Part shown: piece after piece, positions 25,201 through 39,699 of the stretch
Position numbering within the stretch: position 1 is the stretch's first letter
Layout: each line of letters starts with the position of its first letter
NCBI GenBank assembly: GCA_030674185.1
Contig: JAPXFY010000021.1
Span: 73,573,169-73,637,168, forward strand
Direction of reading: 5' to 3'
DNA length: 64,000 nt
From: Monoplex corrugatus
Taxonomy: Eukaryota; Mollusca; Gastropoda; Littorinimorpha; Ranellidae
Translations under genes and position numbers: made by a program
The notes under the pieces: generated by a model
Seen by the model: the letters and a program-made list of their open reading frames with translations, nothing else
Told to the model about the DNA's origin: nothing
Database searches by the model: none

Positions 25201-28200
25201 AATCAGAATGTCCACTGACAACAAAGCATAGCTATTTAAAACATAGAATTTGTGATGAAAGTTCATATCAATGATAAAAGAGATCAAGTGATTAGTGTTA
25301 AATCTACATGTCTCTTGCCTGTTAGTGTTAAGTGTTGTGTGTAGAATTGAACAATGGCTGTTGTTTATGAACACACTGCATTTTTGCACAATGAGAGACT
25401 TCAGTCTTTATGTCGAGCATGTGGTGGGCGTTCCAGCAAAAAAACAAAGCCCAGGGCTCCCATTCTCTGTCAGTATGTGCTCAAAGTGCTATGCACGGCT
25501 GAGAAAACTGAAGATGTCGTCTATTCCATCGAAAAACAATAATGAAAACCAGTCTGTCTGATGTGGAGAAGGCGGGTACCGATGTGGGTTAACTTTGATG
25601 CAGCCTTGTCTGTTCACCAGTGTTCTGTTTGCTCCGTGTTTGTCAGTCAAACAAAGGGGGGAAGGCCAGCCAAGAGAAAGAGAAGCTCACAACAAATTGA
25701 CTGACATGTGCAGTTGAGTGTACACTATTCCTTACTGTGTTAAAATTTCAACCTGCATTCAACACGCACCCAGCAGTGTGTGATGACCAACCTCTTGACC
25801 CCAATTCAGTGGAGTAATTAAAACGTGCGCCTCTCCTCCCAGGTTCAGGTCGAAAGCTTTCAAGTAAGTGGAGGTGCACGCTGGCATGCTGTAGTTTGTG
25901 TGGTATGTTGTTCTGTGTGTGCATGAAAACTGTCAGGACTGCAATAACGGCGGTTTAAAACAGCAAAATTTTGTGAAATCGGAAATTATCCATCTCCGTA
26001 CTTGTGATTGTGCATGTATTTGAACTAACACTGCAGTCTGCTTTGCCAGTCAAACATATTCGTGTTTGGTGTCATTTTAAAGCTTGTGGTTCTGGCCATC
26101 CAGCTATCTACAATACACTCTAGTTTGGCTAAAGCGCTTACAAAAACATGTAGCATTTAAAGTCATACCCATTTCCCCCAGTTAAACGCCAGATGTCAGC
26201 TATGGCTGCTGACAGGCGAGATATAAACAATCTGCCCAGGGAAGGCAGGCATCATGGTCAGGTCACGCATAGGTCAGCGCACTCGGCTCAGCAATTAAAG
26301 GGAAGGGTTGGAACAGCAGTGCCAGACATTGAACATTTCTTTGTCTGTGGATATGGGAAGATGCATATTACTGCGAAATAACTGATGAAAATAACTTATT
26401 GATAAACAGTAGGAATGAGTATAGAAATGGCTGTAACTCATATACTGCATTGCCAGGCATGTATCTTCTGCTGTTACACATTTTAGTTTCATTATGTTAT
26501 TGAGAAGGATGTCTTTCTGTGCTAGTATGATACAAAGCCATCTGTGGATCACATTGTTTCAGACTAAATCAGTATATGCACACAAAATCTGAAAATCTCG
26601 TATATCAGCAACATTTGCCTGTAAAGAGTGAAGCTGTAGCTTTTATTTGATTCACATGCAAAATTTCAGGAGATTCCATTAAGACATAATGTGAGTTATG
26701 TCTGTTTTAAGTTGGCCCGACTCATGGGCACTCATTATTTGGGTGCAAATGCATACAAAATATCTTACATCTTGAATATAACTAAGCTTGTAAATAATTT
26801 ACTGGTAGCTTTCTGTCTATTTGATTCACATGCAAAATTTCAAGGAAATCCATCAAAAAATAAGCAAAATATGTGCTTTTTAATTTGTTCTGGTTCGTGA
26901 ACCGTGCTTTTTCCATCGTTCAAATGAGATATTTTGCCATTTTGAGGCCATTTATCTCATGACTTTGTCACTTTATGCTGCCCCCCAAAATTTAAGTTTC
27001 ATACAATAACACTGATTCTGAGAAAAAGTAAACTCTAGCCAATTCTGTTGTCTTTTATTTTTGTGTAATGGTGGGGGGGGGGGGGGGGGGGGTGCAAAAA
27101 TGGCTTGTCATGCAATTTCGAACATTGACAAAATGGCATATTTATGAAGTTTGCAGCACTACTGTGTAAATGTATGAACAGATCTGCTTGTATGCTTGCT
27201 TTTTTATGTAGTTTATGTTGTTAAGAATTAAAATCAGGAATGACATTCTCTGTCTGAGGACTTCTGGAAAATTTAGGTTCCTGCAAACTTGCTACATTTC
27301 ACAACTGGCAAAAACGTACGTAAACTGCCGTTTTCAAAGTGTGTTATCTCTGGTCCTAATACAGCTAGAGACTTATTTTTTTTGCATTGTGCTTATTTTT
27401 TCTTGTACTTTTCAAAAATGTGTTAATAACCTTTTCAGAAGTTTACGTTTTGGCTGCCGGTACTTATGATAAGCGTACCATCTTTCGATTTTAAGCAACC
27501 AGTTGATGTGCATGTATCTTTCCTGTGGACAATTTCTTCAATTCTTCTGTACATACCCTGAGGATCCGTTTTGTGTCTGTCTTTTATTTCTCTGCATTTT
27601 GTTTCCACAGACACACACACACAAATTATATACACATTACACAAAAACATATACACACAAACACAGACACATATTACACATACAGATGTACACCGACGAA
27701 CTCACATGGATGCACACAAACCCATGCAAACACACATGTACATTTACTAAAAAGCAAACCAACACATCCCCTTCTCTATACACATATAAATGAAATCCTA
27801 CCAACTTGCCACAGATGTCACAAGCTTAGTTGACTTCCCACAATAGGAAAATTATCTATTATAAAAAAATCAATAATCATAAAAAAAAATCCCATTCTTG
27901 CAAACTAACCTACACACACACATACATATATACATGTGAACACACACACACACACATATATATACAGATCGATAGATAGATATATAGATATGTATATAGA
28001 TAGACAGATAGATATATACTAGCTACTCCAAACAGCGTGCGTCAGGAGGAAAGTCTGCAGATTTGACCTACTTTATTTTGTGTTTTTCAACTCGTCATAT
28101 TTTGCGATGTGTGAAAGGAAATGTAATAAAATCTGCAGCAATAAAAAGATTGGTGTTTTGTGGTTTGAATTATGTGGTTGTTTAGACTAATACTCATTTT

Positions 28201-31200
28201 ACTATATGTTTTATTACATATTTATTCGCCCTACCCTGGCGAGTTCGGCCGGCAGTCTTGACGTAACGCCGATTGTCTTCTGTTTACACCACCCTAACTT
28301 AATTCTCTGTCACATCGCGGGAGTGGCTAGATCTAAAATGATCGCCTAATGAAATGAAAGAAGACATCCAGGGCCTTATTTTCATGCCCGTTTCATTATG
28401 ATCCATGCGGTCAATGTGTGAAATTTCAAGCAGTGAAATGTTCAAAATGGATTTTCTACTACAAAGACCTGATTGCCCAAACTCATCGTACATCAGTTTG
28501 AAGATCAGACTTCCATCTACAATATTTGTACAAAATATTGTTTCATTATCATTTCCACGCGAAGCGGCAAGCGATAAAAGAGACTAAGTGTACCGCTCTT
28601 CACAAACACTGTTAGCTGCCATGGCCGACACGCACGCTGAACTGTCGGTCACCAGTGGTGACAGAAACGAGACATCGACTGCTTCAGAATCGCAATCAGA
28701 TCATCTATTCGATACTAGTTGGTAAGTTAATTCTTCACTATTCTTGACTTAATGAATATCTTGTTCTGTACAGTTTTTATGAGATCCAAAACAAGTGCGA
28801 CTGCCCGCGCCCAAGCAAACAGGAACCAGAAGAACAAGAAAACCAATGTAAGCACGTATTTAACAAAACAAGACAAAACAACTTAACAAGCGCAAAAATG
28901 TTACTTGATTGAAGGTACAGCAAGACACACCTGAGACTGTGGTTTATCCATCTAAAGTGCAGTGGCTACAACAGCGTCACCTTGCCATGTTGTGATGAAT
29001 CCTGTGTGCCGTTAATGGAAATTTTGGGGCTTTTTAGTCCACACACATTCATTACATGGATGATCTCTGGACAGGAACAATAATAGCCATGCTAATTGTG
29101 AACTTGATCATCTGCTGCTTTAGATATTGACTGGCACTTTAAGTCAAAACACTATCCAGATGGGTGACTGAGTTTTGTGATTTGTGAGTATTAAGAAAAT
29201 TATTAATCTATGTCAAATAAATGTGTATTTTTACAGTTTTGAAAGTGTGCTGGTTGAGTGTGTCGTTTTTTGCTGATTCCAGTGATACCAAAACCATTTT
29301 TCTAGCTCAATGGAAAGCAAAGTTATGAAAATGTTCCTCCGGCATGCTTTCGTGTTATACTTTGTATCAGTTAGGCATTGGCAAAACCCCTGATATTTTT
29401 GGTTTTTGATAGCAAATTTTATCACTTTCCCTTTATAAGAACCACCTGAAAAAAATCAAACATCATCTATGCATCAGGAATGTCAAGAAAAATGCATAAC
29501 TTATCAGAAAATACACATCAGTTTTGTTGTATAGCCTGCTGAAAATGACAATTTTGTTGATTTGCGCTTTGGCGCAGAAATGCACGTGACAATTAAATCT
29601 TTAAAAAATTCGCAACTTTCTTCCTAATTGAGATACAGAAATGATGTTGGTATCATTAGAATCACAATAAAAAGATCTGTTTACTGGAGATAGTTTCAAA
29701 AATCTATAGGTAAATCTCAAAATGTGTTTGGAGTAGCTATATATACATGTGAACACACACAAACACACACAGAAGTCATCATGGACTCAGGTTTCAAGGT
29801 GGATATTTATACACAAAGGCAGGGCGCAACCCAACACAGAATGGAAAAAGTCATGCTTCCTTTTTTCTTTTTTTTGTCTTTCTTCTGATTAAGTATTCTG
29901 TGGCCACTGTCTGTACATGTGGGTGTCACAGTGGCTACAGGTCTACACGTTTCCATTTACCATTCTCCACAGAAACATCTCTACATATCTCATACTCTCC
30001 TTACTCTCTGCAAAGGACTTCTTGCTTTTTGCTTTTTCAAATCTATTTTCACAAAATAAATTATAGAGCATGTATTAAAAATGAATGTCAAGTAGAAAGT
30101 AGAAATTAAAGAGAGAGAAAAAAAAAAGACAAAAATTGTATCTAACAGTCCGTCTTCTACAAGACTCACGTTCAGCTAATATTTCATAATTCACAACACA
30201 CTTTGCAATAACAATTTTTTCTAAAGTCAATACAGTCTGATTTTTTTTTCACCCTGCAGAATAATTTGGGGTAAGTCAGGTCTTCCACTCATTGAGAGAA
30301 CGTTGTTCAGACATGCTCTGTATATTTTTTTCTATCAGCAAGAGAGCTTTCAAACAACATCCATGATGTGTAAACTTCCTAATGAGAAGAATACTCCTCT
30401 CTATGATTGCGCTCTGCCCAGGATTTAAATCTCTTCTTTAAATTTGGCCAAATCTGTAAATCTGGATCTTGAGACAACACCGCTCACACACACATACTGA
30501 GGGCTGGCCCAAACTGAGGGAGGGAGCTTGTCTCCTATACCTGCTTTCCTCACCCACACCCGATTCCTTGTCCTCTCCCCTCAACCTCAATGTAGAAATA
30601 TGTTGTGTTCACACACCTTATCTGTAGACCTGGGTCTCATGGTGGCCCCACACACACACAGGTTCAGAGCCACCCCGGAAAGAATGAGGAAGGTTCCACG
30701 CCAGGCATAATGCTCCAGCAGATATCGGATGACGATGGGGAAAGTGATGATACCCGCTCCAATGCCAGCCACTACCACGCTTAGCGCCTGGTAACGCCCG
30801 TGGATGAAGGACCGCTCCACTGCCACAATAGAAGGGGAGCAGGCCAGACCAAAACCTATGCCTGTGGGGAAGAGATAAATAAAGACAAATGCTATGTGCT
30901 TTGAAATAACACCACCAAACACCTACCTAAACTAAACAGTTCAGAGTTAAAGCTGAAACAACACAAACACTCATTTAAATCAAACAGCTCACAGTTAAAG
31001 CTTGGAATGACAATACCAAACAAACACTCATCTAAATTAAACAGCTCAGAGTTAGAGCTGTAATAACAACACCAACCAAATACCTATCTATATCAAATAG
31101 CTCTCAGTTAGAGCCAAACTAGCCTAATTCGTAACTGAATCTAAGTTTACATCTTTTGAGACAGACTGTCTCACTATGAGCTATTCAATTTTGGATTGAG

Positions 31201-32848
31201 ATCAAAATCTAGTAACGGAACTAGCAACTATGTTTACATAAAATGGTTTTAACATTACTTTATAAAATGTTAAGGTAACAGAAAAAGGCTATCTGGTACT
31301 CATGAGGCTATGGAGGAGCAAGGTGTTAAGACACCTCCGCTTCTCTTGGGGTTAGCATTAGGAGAATGCTTCCCATCTCATCTATCTCGCTGCTTTACCT
31401 TCCCCATCCCTAAAGCAGGACAGTACTCACTGACGACTGGGTGGACTGAAGCAGTGTGTTCAAGCCTCAGCGATTTTGTGACCACAATCAACCAAATTTA
31501 ATCTCAGCTCTAAGGCACTTTTAAGTGCTATGCCATGTGTCTATAATTGCCTTGTTTGGGAAAACTGTAAGATTCTACGTCATTCGTCCATTTACATCGC
31601 CAAACTTGCAGTATTTGGGAATACTGTATGATTTTATGCCATTTGTGTATCTATATTAGTATATAGCTAAAATTGTCTATATTTGTATAAAAAAAAAATC
31701 TGGAGTTTGGAGTTTACTCAAGAGGGATTCACTGCACTCAGACTCCTGAGCTTGTGCAAACCCTATGTGCTGGCAAGGTCTTGAAAAAACTTTAAGATTC
31801 TGTGTCATTTGTGCGTATGTATAGCCACTGATGTTGACATTGATAACGTGATAGCTGATATATCAACCTTGATCTTTGTCTCAACTTATCATAACCAAGT
31901 GTATCTTGTAACACTACTTTGGGTTCTCGCGACAAATACACTAGTCATGAGTCTCTTTGTAACACTACTTTGGGTTCTTGCGACAAATACACTAGTCATG
32001 AGTCTCTTTGTAACACTACTACTTAGGGTTCTTGCGACAAATACACTAGTCATGAGTCTGTAACACTACTTTGGGTTCTTGCGACAAATATACACATCAT
32101 AGTCATGAGTCTCTTTGTAACACTACTTTGGGTTCTTGCGACAAATACACTAGTCATGAGTCTCTTTGTAACACTACTTTGGGTTCTTACCACAAATACA
32201 CTAGTCATGAGTCTCTTTGTAACACTACTTTGGGTTCTTGCGACAAATACACTAGTCATGAGTCTCTTTGTAACACTACTTTGGGTTCTTACCACAAATA
32301 CACTAGTCATGAGTCTGTAACACTACTTTGGGTCCTTACGACAAATACACTAGTCATGAGTCTCTTTGTAACACTACTTTGGGTTCTTGCGACAAATACA
32401 CTAGTCATGAGTCTCTTTGTAACACTACTTTGGGTTCTTACCACAAATACACTAGTCATGAGTCTCTTTGTAACACTACTTTGGGTTCTTACCACAAATA
32501 CACTAGTCATGAGTCTCTTTGTAACACTACTTTGGGTTCTTACCACAAATACACTAGTCATGAGTCTCTTTGTAACACTACTTTGGGTTCTTACCACAAA
32601 TACACTAGTCATGAGTCTCTTTGTAACACTACTTTGGGTTCTTACGACAAATACACTAGTCATGAGTCTCTCTCTAGGATGCATGTACAATCCATTAAAG
32701 CAACACATTTACCAAAAACTCCATCCGTTTAACATAACTCTAAGAAATGCCCGACAAGCAAATGAACAAACAGGATGTGTTTGATCAACATTACATAGTC
32801 ATAAGGCAGACTACATCTATTTACATACCACTGCTGGGCAGAAAACAT

Positions 32849-32899
<51 letters not shown>

Positions 32900-32932
32900 T
32901 GTATGAGTTTATGTGTGTGAGTGTGTGAGTTT

Positions 32933-33010
<78 letters not shown>

Positions 33011-33106
33011 TGTGTGTGTGTGTGCGTGTTTGTGCAGTGTGTGTGGTGTTGTGTGAGTGAGTGAGTGAGTGAGTGAGTGACTGAGTGTGTGTGTGTGAGT
33101 GAGTGA

Positions 33107-33190
<84 letters not shown>

Positions 33191-36100
33191 TGTGCATGTG
33201 TGTGTGTATGCGTGCATGTGTGAGTGTGCACATGTAAAAAAGACAAGAGGTTAGATTCAGATGGCTTAATCATAAAGCCACGACTCCTCAAAAGGGGATT
33301 TTAAAAAATCAGACATTCTGCAGACAGCAATTACATTCTAAGACAACTTCTTATTCTAAATACCTTATTCAAACAAATAGTAAATTGTTTTAAAATCGTC
33401 CAAGGACAACATTAATAAAATGGGTTTGTACAAACGATTTCTCAGATTGAAAAAAAATTCGGGAGGTATAACTGTTCTCTGAAATTTATTTTTTAATTCA
33501 AAAAGAAAATGTACATTAGACTTCATCTTCCAGGATTTCTGGACTGTTTTACCATAATGGACAAAGCAATACATAAATGTCTTAACGAGCCAAAACCAGC
33601 ATGAAATCCGTTTTTTTTAGGAAGTAGACTGATTACTTTTCCTGCGATCATATTGAAATACTGGTGTACTAGCGCTGAAAACGGTGTCTAAAATATGCAG
33701 AAAGTGTACATGAAACAGGTACGTATACAAGAATGATTCATGACAACTCACCAACAAGCAGGCCAAATGCAAGGTACAGCTGATAGAGTTCCTGTACGAT
33801 AACACACAGACCCAGACCTGTGGCTGCCAGAACACCCCCAATCATCACGCTCACACGACTGCCCCAATAACTCGTTACAAACCGCAGCATTACACCTGTA
33901 AGAAGACATCATAATAACTATCATTATGCATGTATGCATAATCACTGAACCCCTAATTACACATGTGCACTATGATCATTGATTCAATCACTGAGCCCCT
34001 AATTACACATGTGCACTATGATCATTGACTCAATCACTGAACCCCTAATTACACATGTGCACTATGATCATTGATTCAATCACTGAGTCCCTAATTACAC
34101 ATGTGCACTATGATCATTGATTCAATCACTGAGTCCCTAATTACACATGTGCACTATGATCATTGATTCAATCACTGAGTCCCTAATTACACATGTGCAC
34201 TATGATCATTGATTCAATCACTGAGTCCCTAATTACACATGTGCACTATGATCATTGATTCAATCACTGAGTCCCTAATTACACATGTGCACTATGATCA
34301 TTGATTCAATCACTGAGTCCCTAATTACACATGTGCACTATGATCATTGATTCAATCACTGAGTCCCTAATTACACATGTGCACTATGATCATTGATCAA
34401 TCCATGATGAAATTACACTTGTGGACTATGATATTGATTCTCTGCGTCCTAATTACACAATGTGCACTAGACATGATTCAATCACTGAGCCAAAATTACA
34501 CATGTGCACTATGATCTTTGATCAACTCCCAATACACATGCACTAGCCAATCACCTAATTAAACATGTGCATAGATCATGATTCATCACAGCCCATCAAT
34601 GTGCTGACTGCAACACGACCCCTAATTACACATGTGCACTATGATCATGATATCAATCACTGAAACCCTAATTACACTGTGCACTATGATCATTGATTCA
34701 AATCACTAAAGCCCCTAATTACACATGTGCACTATGATCATTGATTCAATCACTGAGCCCCTAATTACACATGTGCACTATGATTATTGATTCAATCAGT
34801 ACACACATGCATAATCACTGAGCCCCTAATTACACATGTGCACTATGATCATTGACTCAATCACTGAGCCGCTAATTACACATGTGCACTATGATCATTG
34901 ACTCAATCACTGAGCCCCTAATTACACATGTGCACTATGATCATTGACTCAATCACTAAGCCCCTAATTACACATATGCACTATGATCATTGACTCAATC
35001 ACTGAGTCCCTAATCACAAATATGCACTATGATCATTGATTCAATCAGTACATGCATGCATAACCACTGAGCCCCTAATTACACATGTGCACTATGATCA
35101 TTGATTCAATCACTGAGCCCCTAATTACACATGTGCACTATGATCATTAACTCAATCACTGAGTCCCTAATTAAACATGTGCACTATGACCATTGATTCA
35201 ATCAGTACATGCATGCATAACCATTGAGCCCCTAATTACACATGTGCACTATGACCATTGATTCAATCAGTACATGCATGCATAACCACTGAGCCCCTAA
35301 TTACACATGTGCACTACGATCATTGACTCAATCACTGAGCCCCTAATTACACATGTGCACTATGACCATTGATTCAATCACTGAGTCCATAATTACACAT
35401 GTGCACTATGATCATTGACTCAATCACTGAACCCCTAATTACACATGTGCACTATGATCATTGACTCAATCACTGAGCCCCTAATTACACATGTGCACTA
35501 TGACCATTGATTCAATCACTGAGCCCCTAATTACACATGTGCACTATGATCATTGACTCAATCAGTACACACACGCATAATCACTGAGCCCCTAATTACA
35601 CATGTGCACTATGATCATTGACTCAATCACTGAGTCCCTAATTACACATGTGCACTATGACCATGATTCAATCACTGAGTCCCTAATTACACATGTGCAC
35701 TATGATCATTGACTCAATCACTGAGTCCCTAATTACACATGTGCACTATGATCATTGACTCAATCACTGAGTCCCTAATTACACATGTGCACTATGATCA
35801 TTGACTCAATCACTGAGCCCCTAATTACACATGTGCACTATGATCATTGACTCAATCACTGAGTCCCTAATTACACATGTGCACTATGACCATTGATTCA
35901 ATCACTGAGTCCCTAATTACACATGTGCACTATGATCATTGACTCAATCACTGAGTCCCTAATTACACATGTGCACTATGATCATTGACTCAATCACTGA
36001 GTCCCTAATTACACATGTGCACTATGACCATTGATTCAATCACTGAGCCCCTAATTACACATGTGCACTATGACCATTGATTCAATCAGTAAGCCCCTAA

Positions 36101-36413
36101 TTACACATGTGCACTATGACCATTGATTCAATCAGTGAGCCCCTAATTACACATGTGCACTATGACCATTGATTCAATCAGTACACACATATGGACAGCA
36201 GGTGGGGGAGGGTAGAGAAGAAAATCTTTCTTTTCAAGGACAGCACAAGAACAGTTATATCCAGTCTTCAAGAGTGGTAGACAGTGAGAATGAAAATGTG
36301 TGTGTGTGTTTGTGTGTGTATGTGTGTGTGTGTGTGGTGTGTGTGTGTGTGTGTGTGTGTGTGTGGTGTGCGTGTGTGTGTGATATCATGCGTGTGTCAT
36401 GTATGTGTGTGCG

Positions 36414-36490
<77 letters not shown>

Positions 36491-37094
36491 CGCGCGTGTG
36501 TGTGAATCATGTATGTGCATGTGGATGTACGTGTGTGTGTGTGGTTGTGCGTGCATGTGTGCATGTATGTGTGCAAGCAGTGTGCATCTTTTCATGAAGC
36601 TGCATGACCATTTCCATCTCCATTGATTATATTTATAATAAACACAGCTTTCAGCACAAGAAAACTCCAATTGTACAATCTAAAATAATACAATGGCAAA
36701 CAATGTGTGGTGCATGGAAAATATCCAGGAAAAAGAGATTTTCATTTGATTTACTGTAAACTTTAGTATGCGTGTGTGTGCATGTGTGTGTGCAACCAGT
36801 GTGCATCTTTTCATGAAGCTGCATGACTATTTCCATCTCCACTAATTATAATTAACACAGCTTTCAGCAAAAGAAAACTCCAATTGTACCATTTAAAATT
36901 ATACAAAGGCAAACACTGTATGGTGCATGGAAAATAACCAGGAAAAGCAGATTTTCATTTACTGGAAACTTTGTCTTAAACTTGGCAACACACTTTCTTT
37001 TGTTGAGTTTGGAACAGTTCTGAAACTATACTTTGCTAAAAATTTGCATCTTTCTTGTTTCATCAAATATATCAAGACACATGTGTATATGGAC

Positions 37095-37175
<81 letters not shown>

Positions 37176-38285
37176 TATGTGTGTGTGCGCGCGCGCGAGC
37201 GCCTGTGCATGTGTGTGTATCAGGAGAGGACAGGGAAGGGAAGAGAATCAACAGGAAAGGGGGGAGGAAGACATAACATTTAACTCCTCTGTAGCCTGTC
37301 ACTGCCTCAACGACAAGCAGTCAATCTTCATTCCTCTCACAACATACCTTCAAACTGCTGCAACATTTATACATACACAACCTTGTCAATGATAAGTACA
37401 CACAGAATTTAATCCAGTCAATCATTTGACTCCCTCACCCTACAGTGAATAGACAAAGAGAGTGAAAGGGTTAATGTCTTAGATGGTCAAAGGGTTATAC
37501 TGAGAGAGTGAAAAGGGTTATTCTGAACTATCATGCACAATCTTGGTAATAATTATAACCAAAATACATTATATCTAGCCACCCAACTAACATGTATATA
37601 TACGCAAACCTATAACTACCTACAATCAGAATTTGTTTTATTTTACTATTTTATCATACACAAGCAAACTTGGATCATTCAACTAATTTGATTTAGTCCC
37701 AACTGACAGGCAATCATATCTAGATATATTACTAAAACTAGAATTATGTCTTATTATGTCTTATGAATACTCTTATATTACCATTTTCTAAGGACACAAA
37801 TAAACAAAAAATGGATAATTTAACTCATTCACTTCAGTTTAGCAATATTATTCTTGATGATCAGAATGTCTCACTTGTAATGTGAAGGTTTACAAAGTCT
37901 ACATCCTGCTGTACTTTTGTGTTTTTGTTGTAAATCCTTGATATGGGTACAACTTTGGATAAATAGCAGCATGTACCATTTGTGAACAATCTGTGCACAA
38001 AGGGTATAAAAAAAATTTCATTATCCTGCAGCTGTAGAGGGTGAGGTGGTAGTGACCTCAACTTTTTAAGGGCACTATTATGAAGGTGGTATCAGTCTCC
38101 TCTCCCTCACTGCTTTACCTTCTCCAGCCACAATACACATATTTGTTTTTCAATTACAAATTGTATTTTGACACTTAACTCCCATACTCATACATTATGT
38201 CTGCAAACATTTAGCCACCAAACTCACACACACACACACACACACACATGCGCGCGCGCGCACACACACACACACACACAAAGAT

Positions 38286-38326
<41 letters not shown>

Positions 38327-39667
38327 CAGATCCATCAAACTGAGACCCCATTCAGCCTCCAGTTCCTTTCTTACTCCCACTCAGGCCATAAATTCCTACT
38401 AGTACGTATCAGCCACTCTAACTCAAAAGCAACAACAAAAATCACTAGCACTCCAGCCGATAGCAATAATAAAGATATTACAGGAAACCAACGTTTCACT
38501 CTGGATCTGCCTTCTACGACTTTGATTAACACTAACAGTCACAGTCAGGTCTATGTTCTGGGGACAACAGATATACCACGCAGCTGTTGCAATTCTCCTG
38601 GCATCTGACTACAACAATTTTCCAGCGGCTGTATCAGTGTTCAGTATCTCTATCCAACACAACAATGGGCCTTAGCTTTACTGACAGTATCTACGTGCAA
38701 TACAATACAACCAGTAGTAGGATGATGCAACTTCCAACATACAAACATTATATATATATGTAAGTATATGGGACTTGCCATGTGGCTTGCCTGGTGAAAA
38801 ACAAAAAACAAAAACAAAAAACCCCACAAAAGTCATGCATACGCAACTGCTTGTTTATGCTTATTTAAAAACCAATGATTCTAAACAGGGAAATCCATTC
38901 AGCATGGTCTGTATGACTATAACTTTAAGGTTGGCCAAGCTCAGGCACATCCTCACACACGCACACACTCCTCCATCCCATTATCCGAATTTATTCACAC
39001 ACATACATTTATGCACCCACCACATGTATGTATGCAAACACACAAATATGTATACATGCACCCATATGTGCACACATCCACACATGCACGCACACACACA
39101 TTCTATGATTCTTTTCCTCATCCTACAGCGCATTCAAAACAATGCTGCACGCCTTGTACTCAAAAAGAAAAAAGCTGACCACATATCTCCTCTCCTGGCA
39201 CAACTTCACTGGCTCCCCGTATCAAAGCGCATACAGTACAAACTAGACACCATGTGCTACAAAAGCCTCAATAACGCAGCCCCCAATTACCTGTCAAGCC
39301 TACTTGAGATCTATGTTCCCTCACGTACCCTCCGCTCTGCCTCCGAACCTCTGACTTTTCGCTTTCCACGCACTAAGCTCAATACCTATGGTCCACAAGC
39401 CTTCTCTGTTTCTGGTCCACTCTCCTGGAACAAACTTCCTCTCTCAATCCGTCAGCAACCTACTTTTGTCTCCTTCAAGTCCACTCTCAAAACTCACCTT
39501 TTCTCCTCTGCATAAAATCCTGACCTCACTCAACCTCCTCTGCAGCCTGTCTCCACTCGGAGGGGAATCACATTGTAATATATAATCGTATATAATATGC
39601 TCTCTATAATTTTCCATTGCTTTTATTCTTTCTCCCCATTTATAGCCATGCGTGTGTGGTGTGTGTG

Positions 39668-39699
<32 letters not shown>

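Larger units (their letters stand above)
28020..29739 (+). mobile_element. 1.72-kb DNA transposon with 15-bp terminal inverted repeats
   Basis: TAGCTACTCCAAACA at 28020-28034 is matched exactly in inverse at 29725-29739 (TGTTTGGAGTAGCTA). Both ends abut TA-rich simple sequence, so a TA or longer TA-type target duplication is likely but cannot be delimited. The interior is unlike the flanking CA-rich DNA. It carries a start codon in perfect context with a donor site. No catalytic domain was recognised, so the superfamily is open. A partial copy of the 53.7-kb inverted-repeat element lies inside (28781-28902). Confidence 0.7.

Noticed and set aside
28299..28493. 64-codon minus-strand ORF in the transposon
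   Set aside because: Low complexity is absent, but there is no motif, no start context and no partner exon. It lies in the 5' region of the element's plus-strand exon.
32071..32784. 237-codon ORF and antisense ORFs over the 51-bp array
   Set aside because: The period of 17 codons explains the open frames on both strands.
32817..33291. His/Thr-rich ORFs over GT/CA runs here and at 19829, 21030, 22067, 36169, 58178 and 59654
   Set aside because: Dinucleotide repeats have no stop codons in these frames. No coding evidence.
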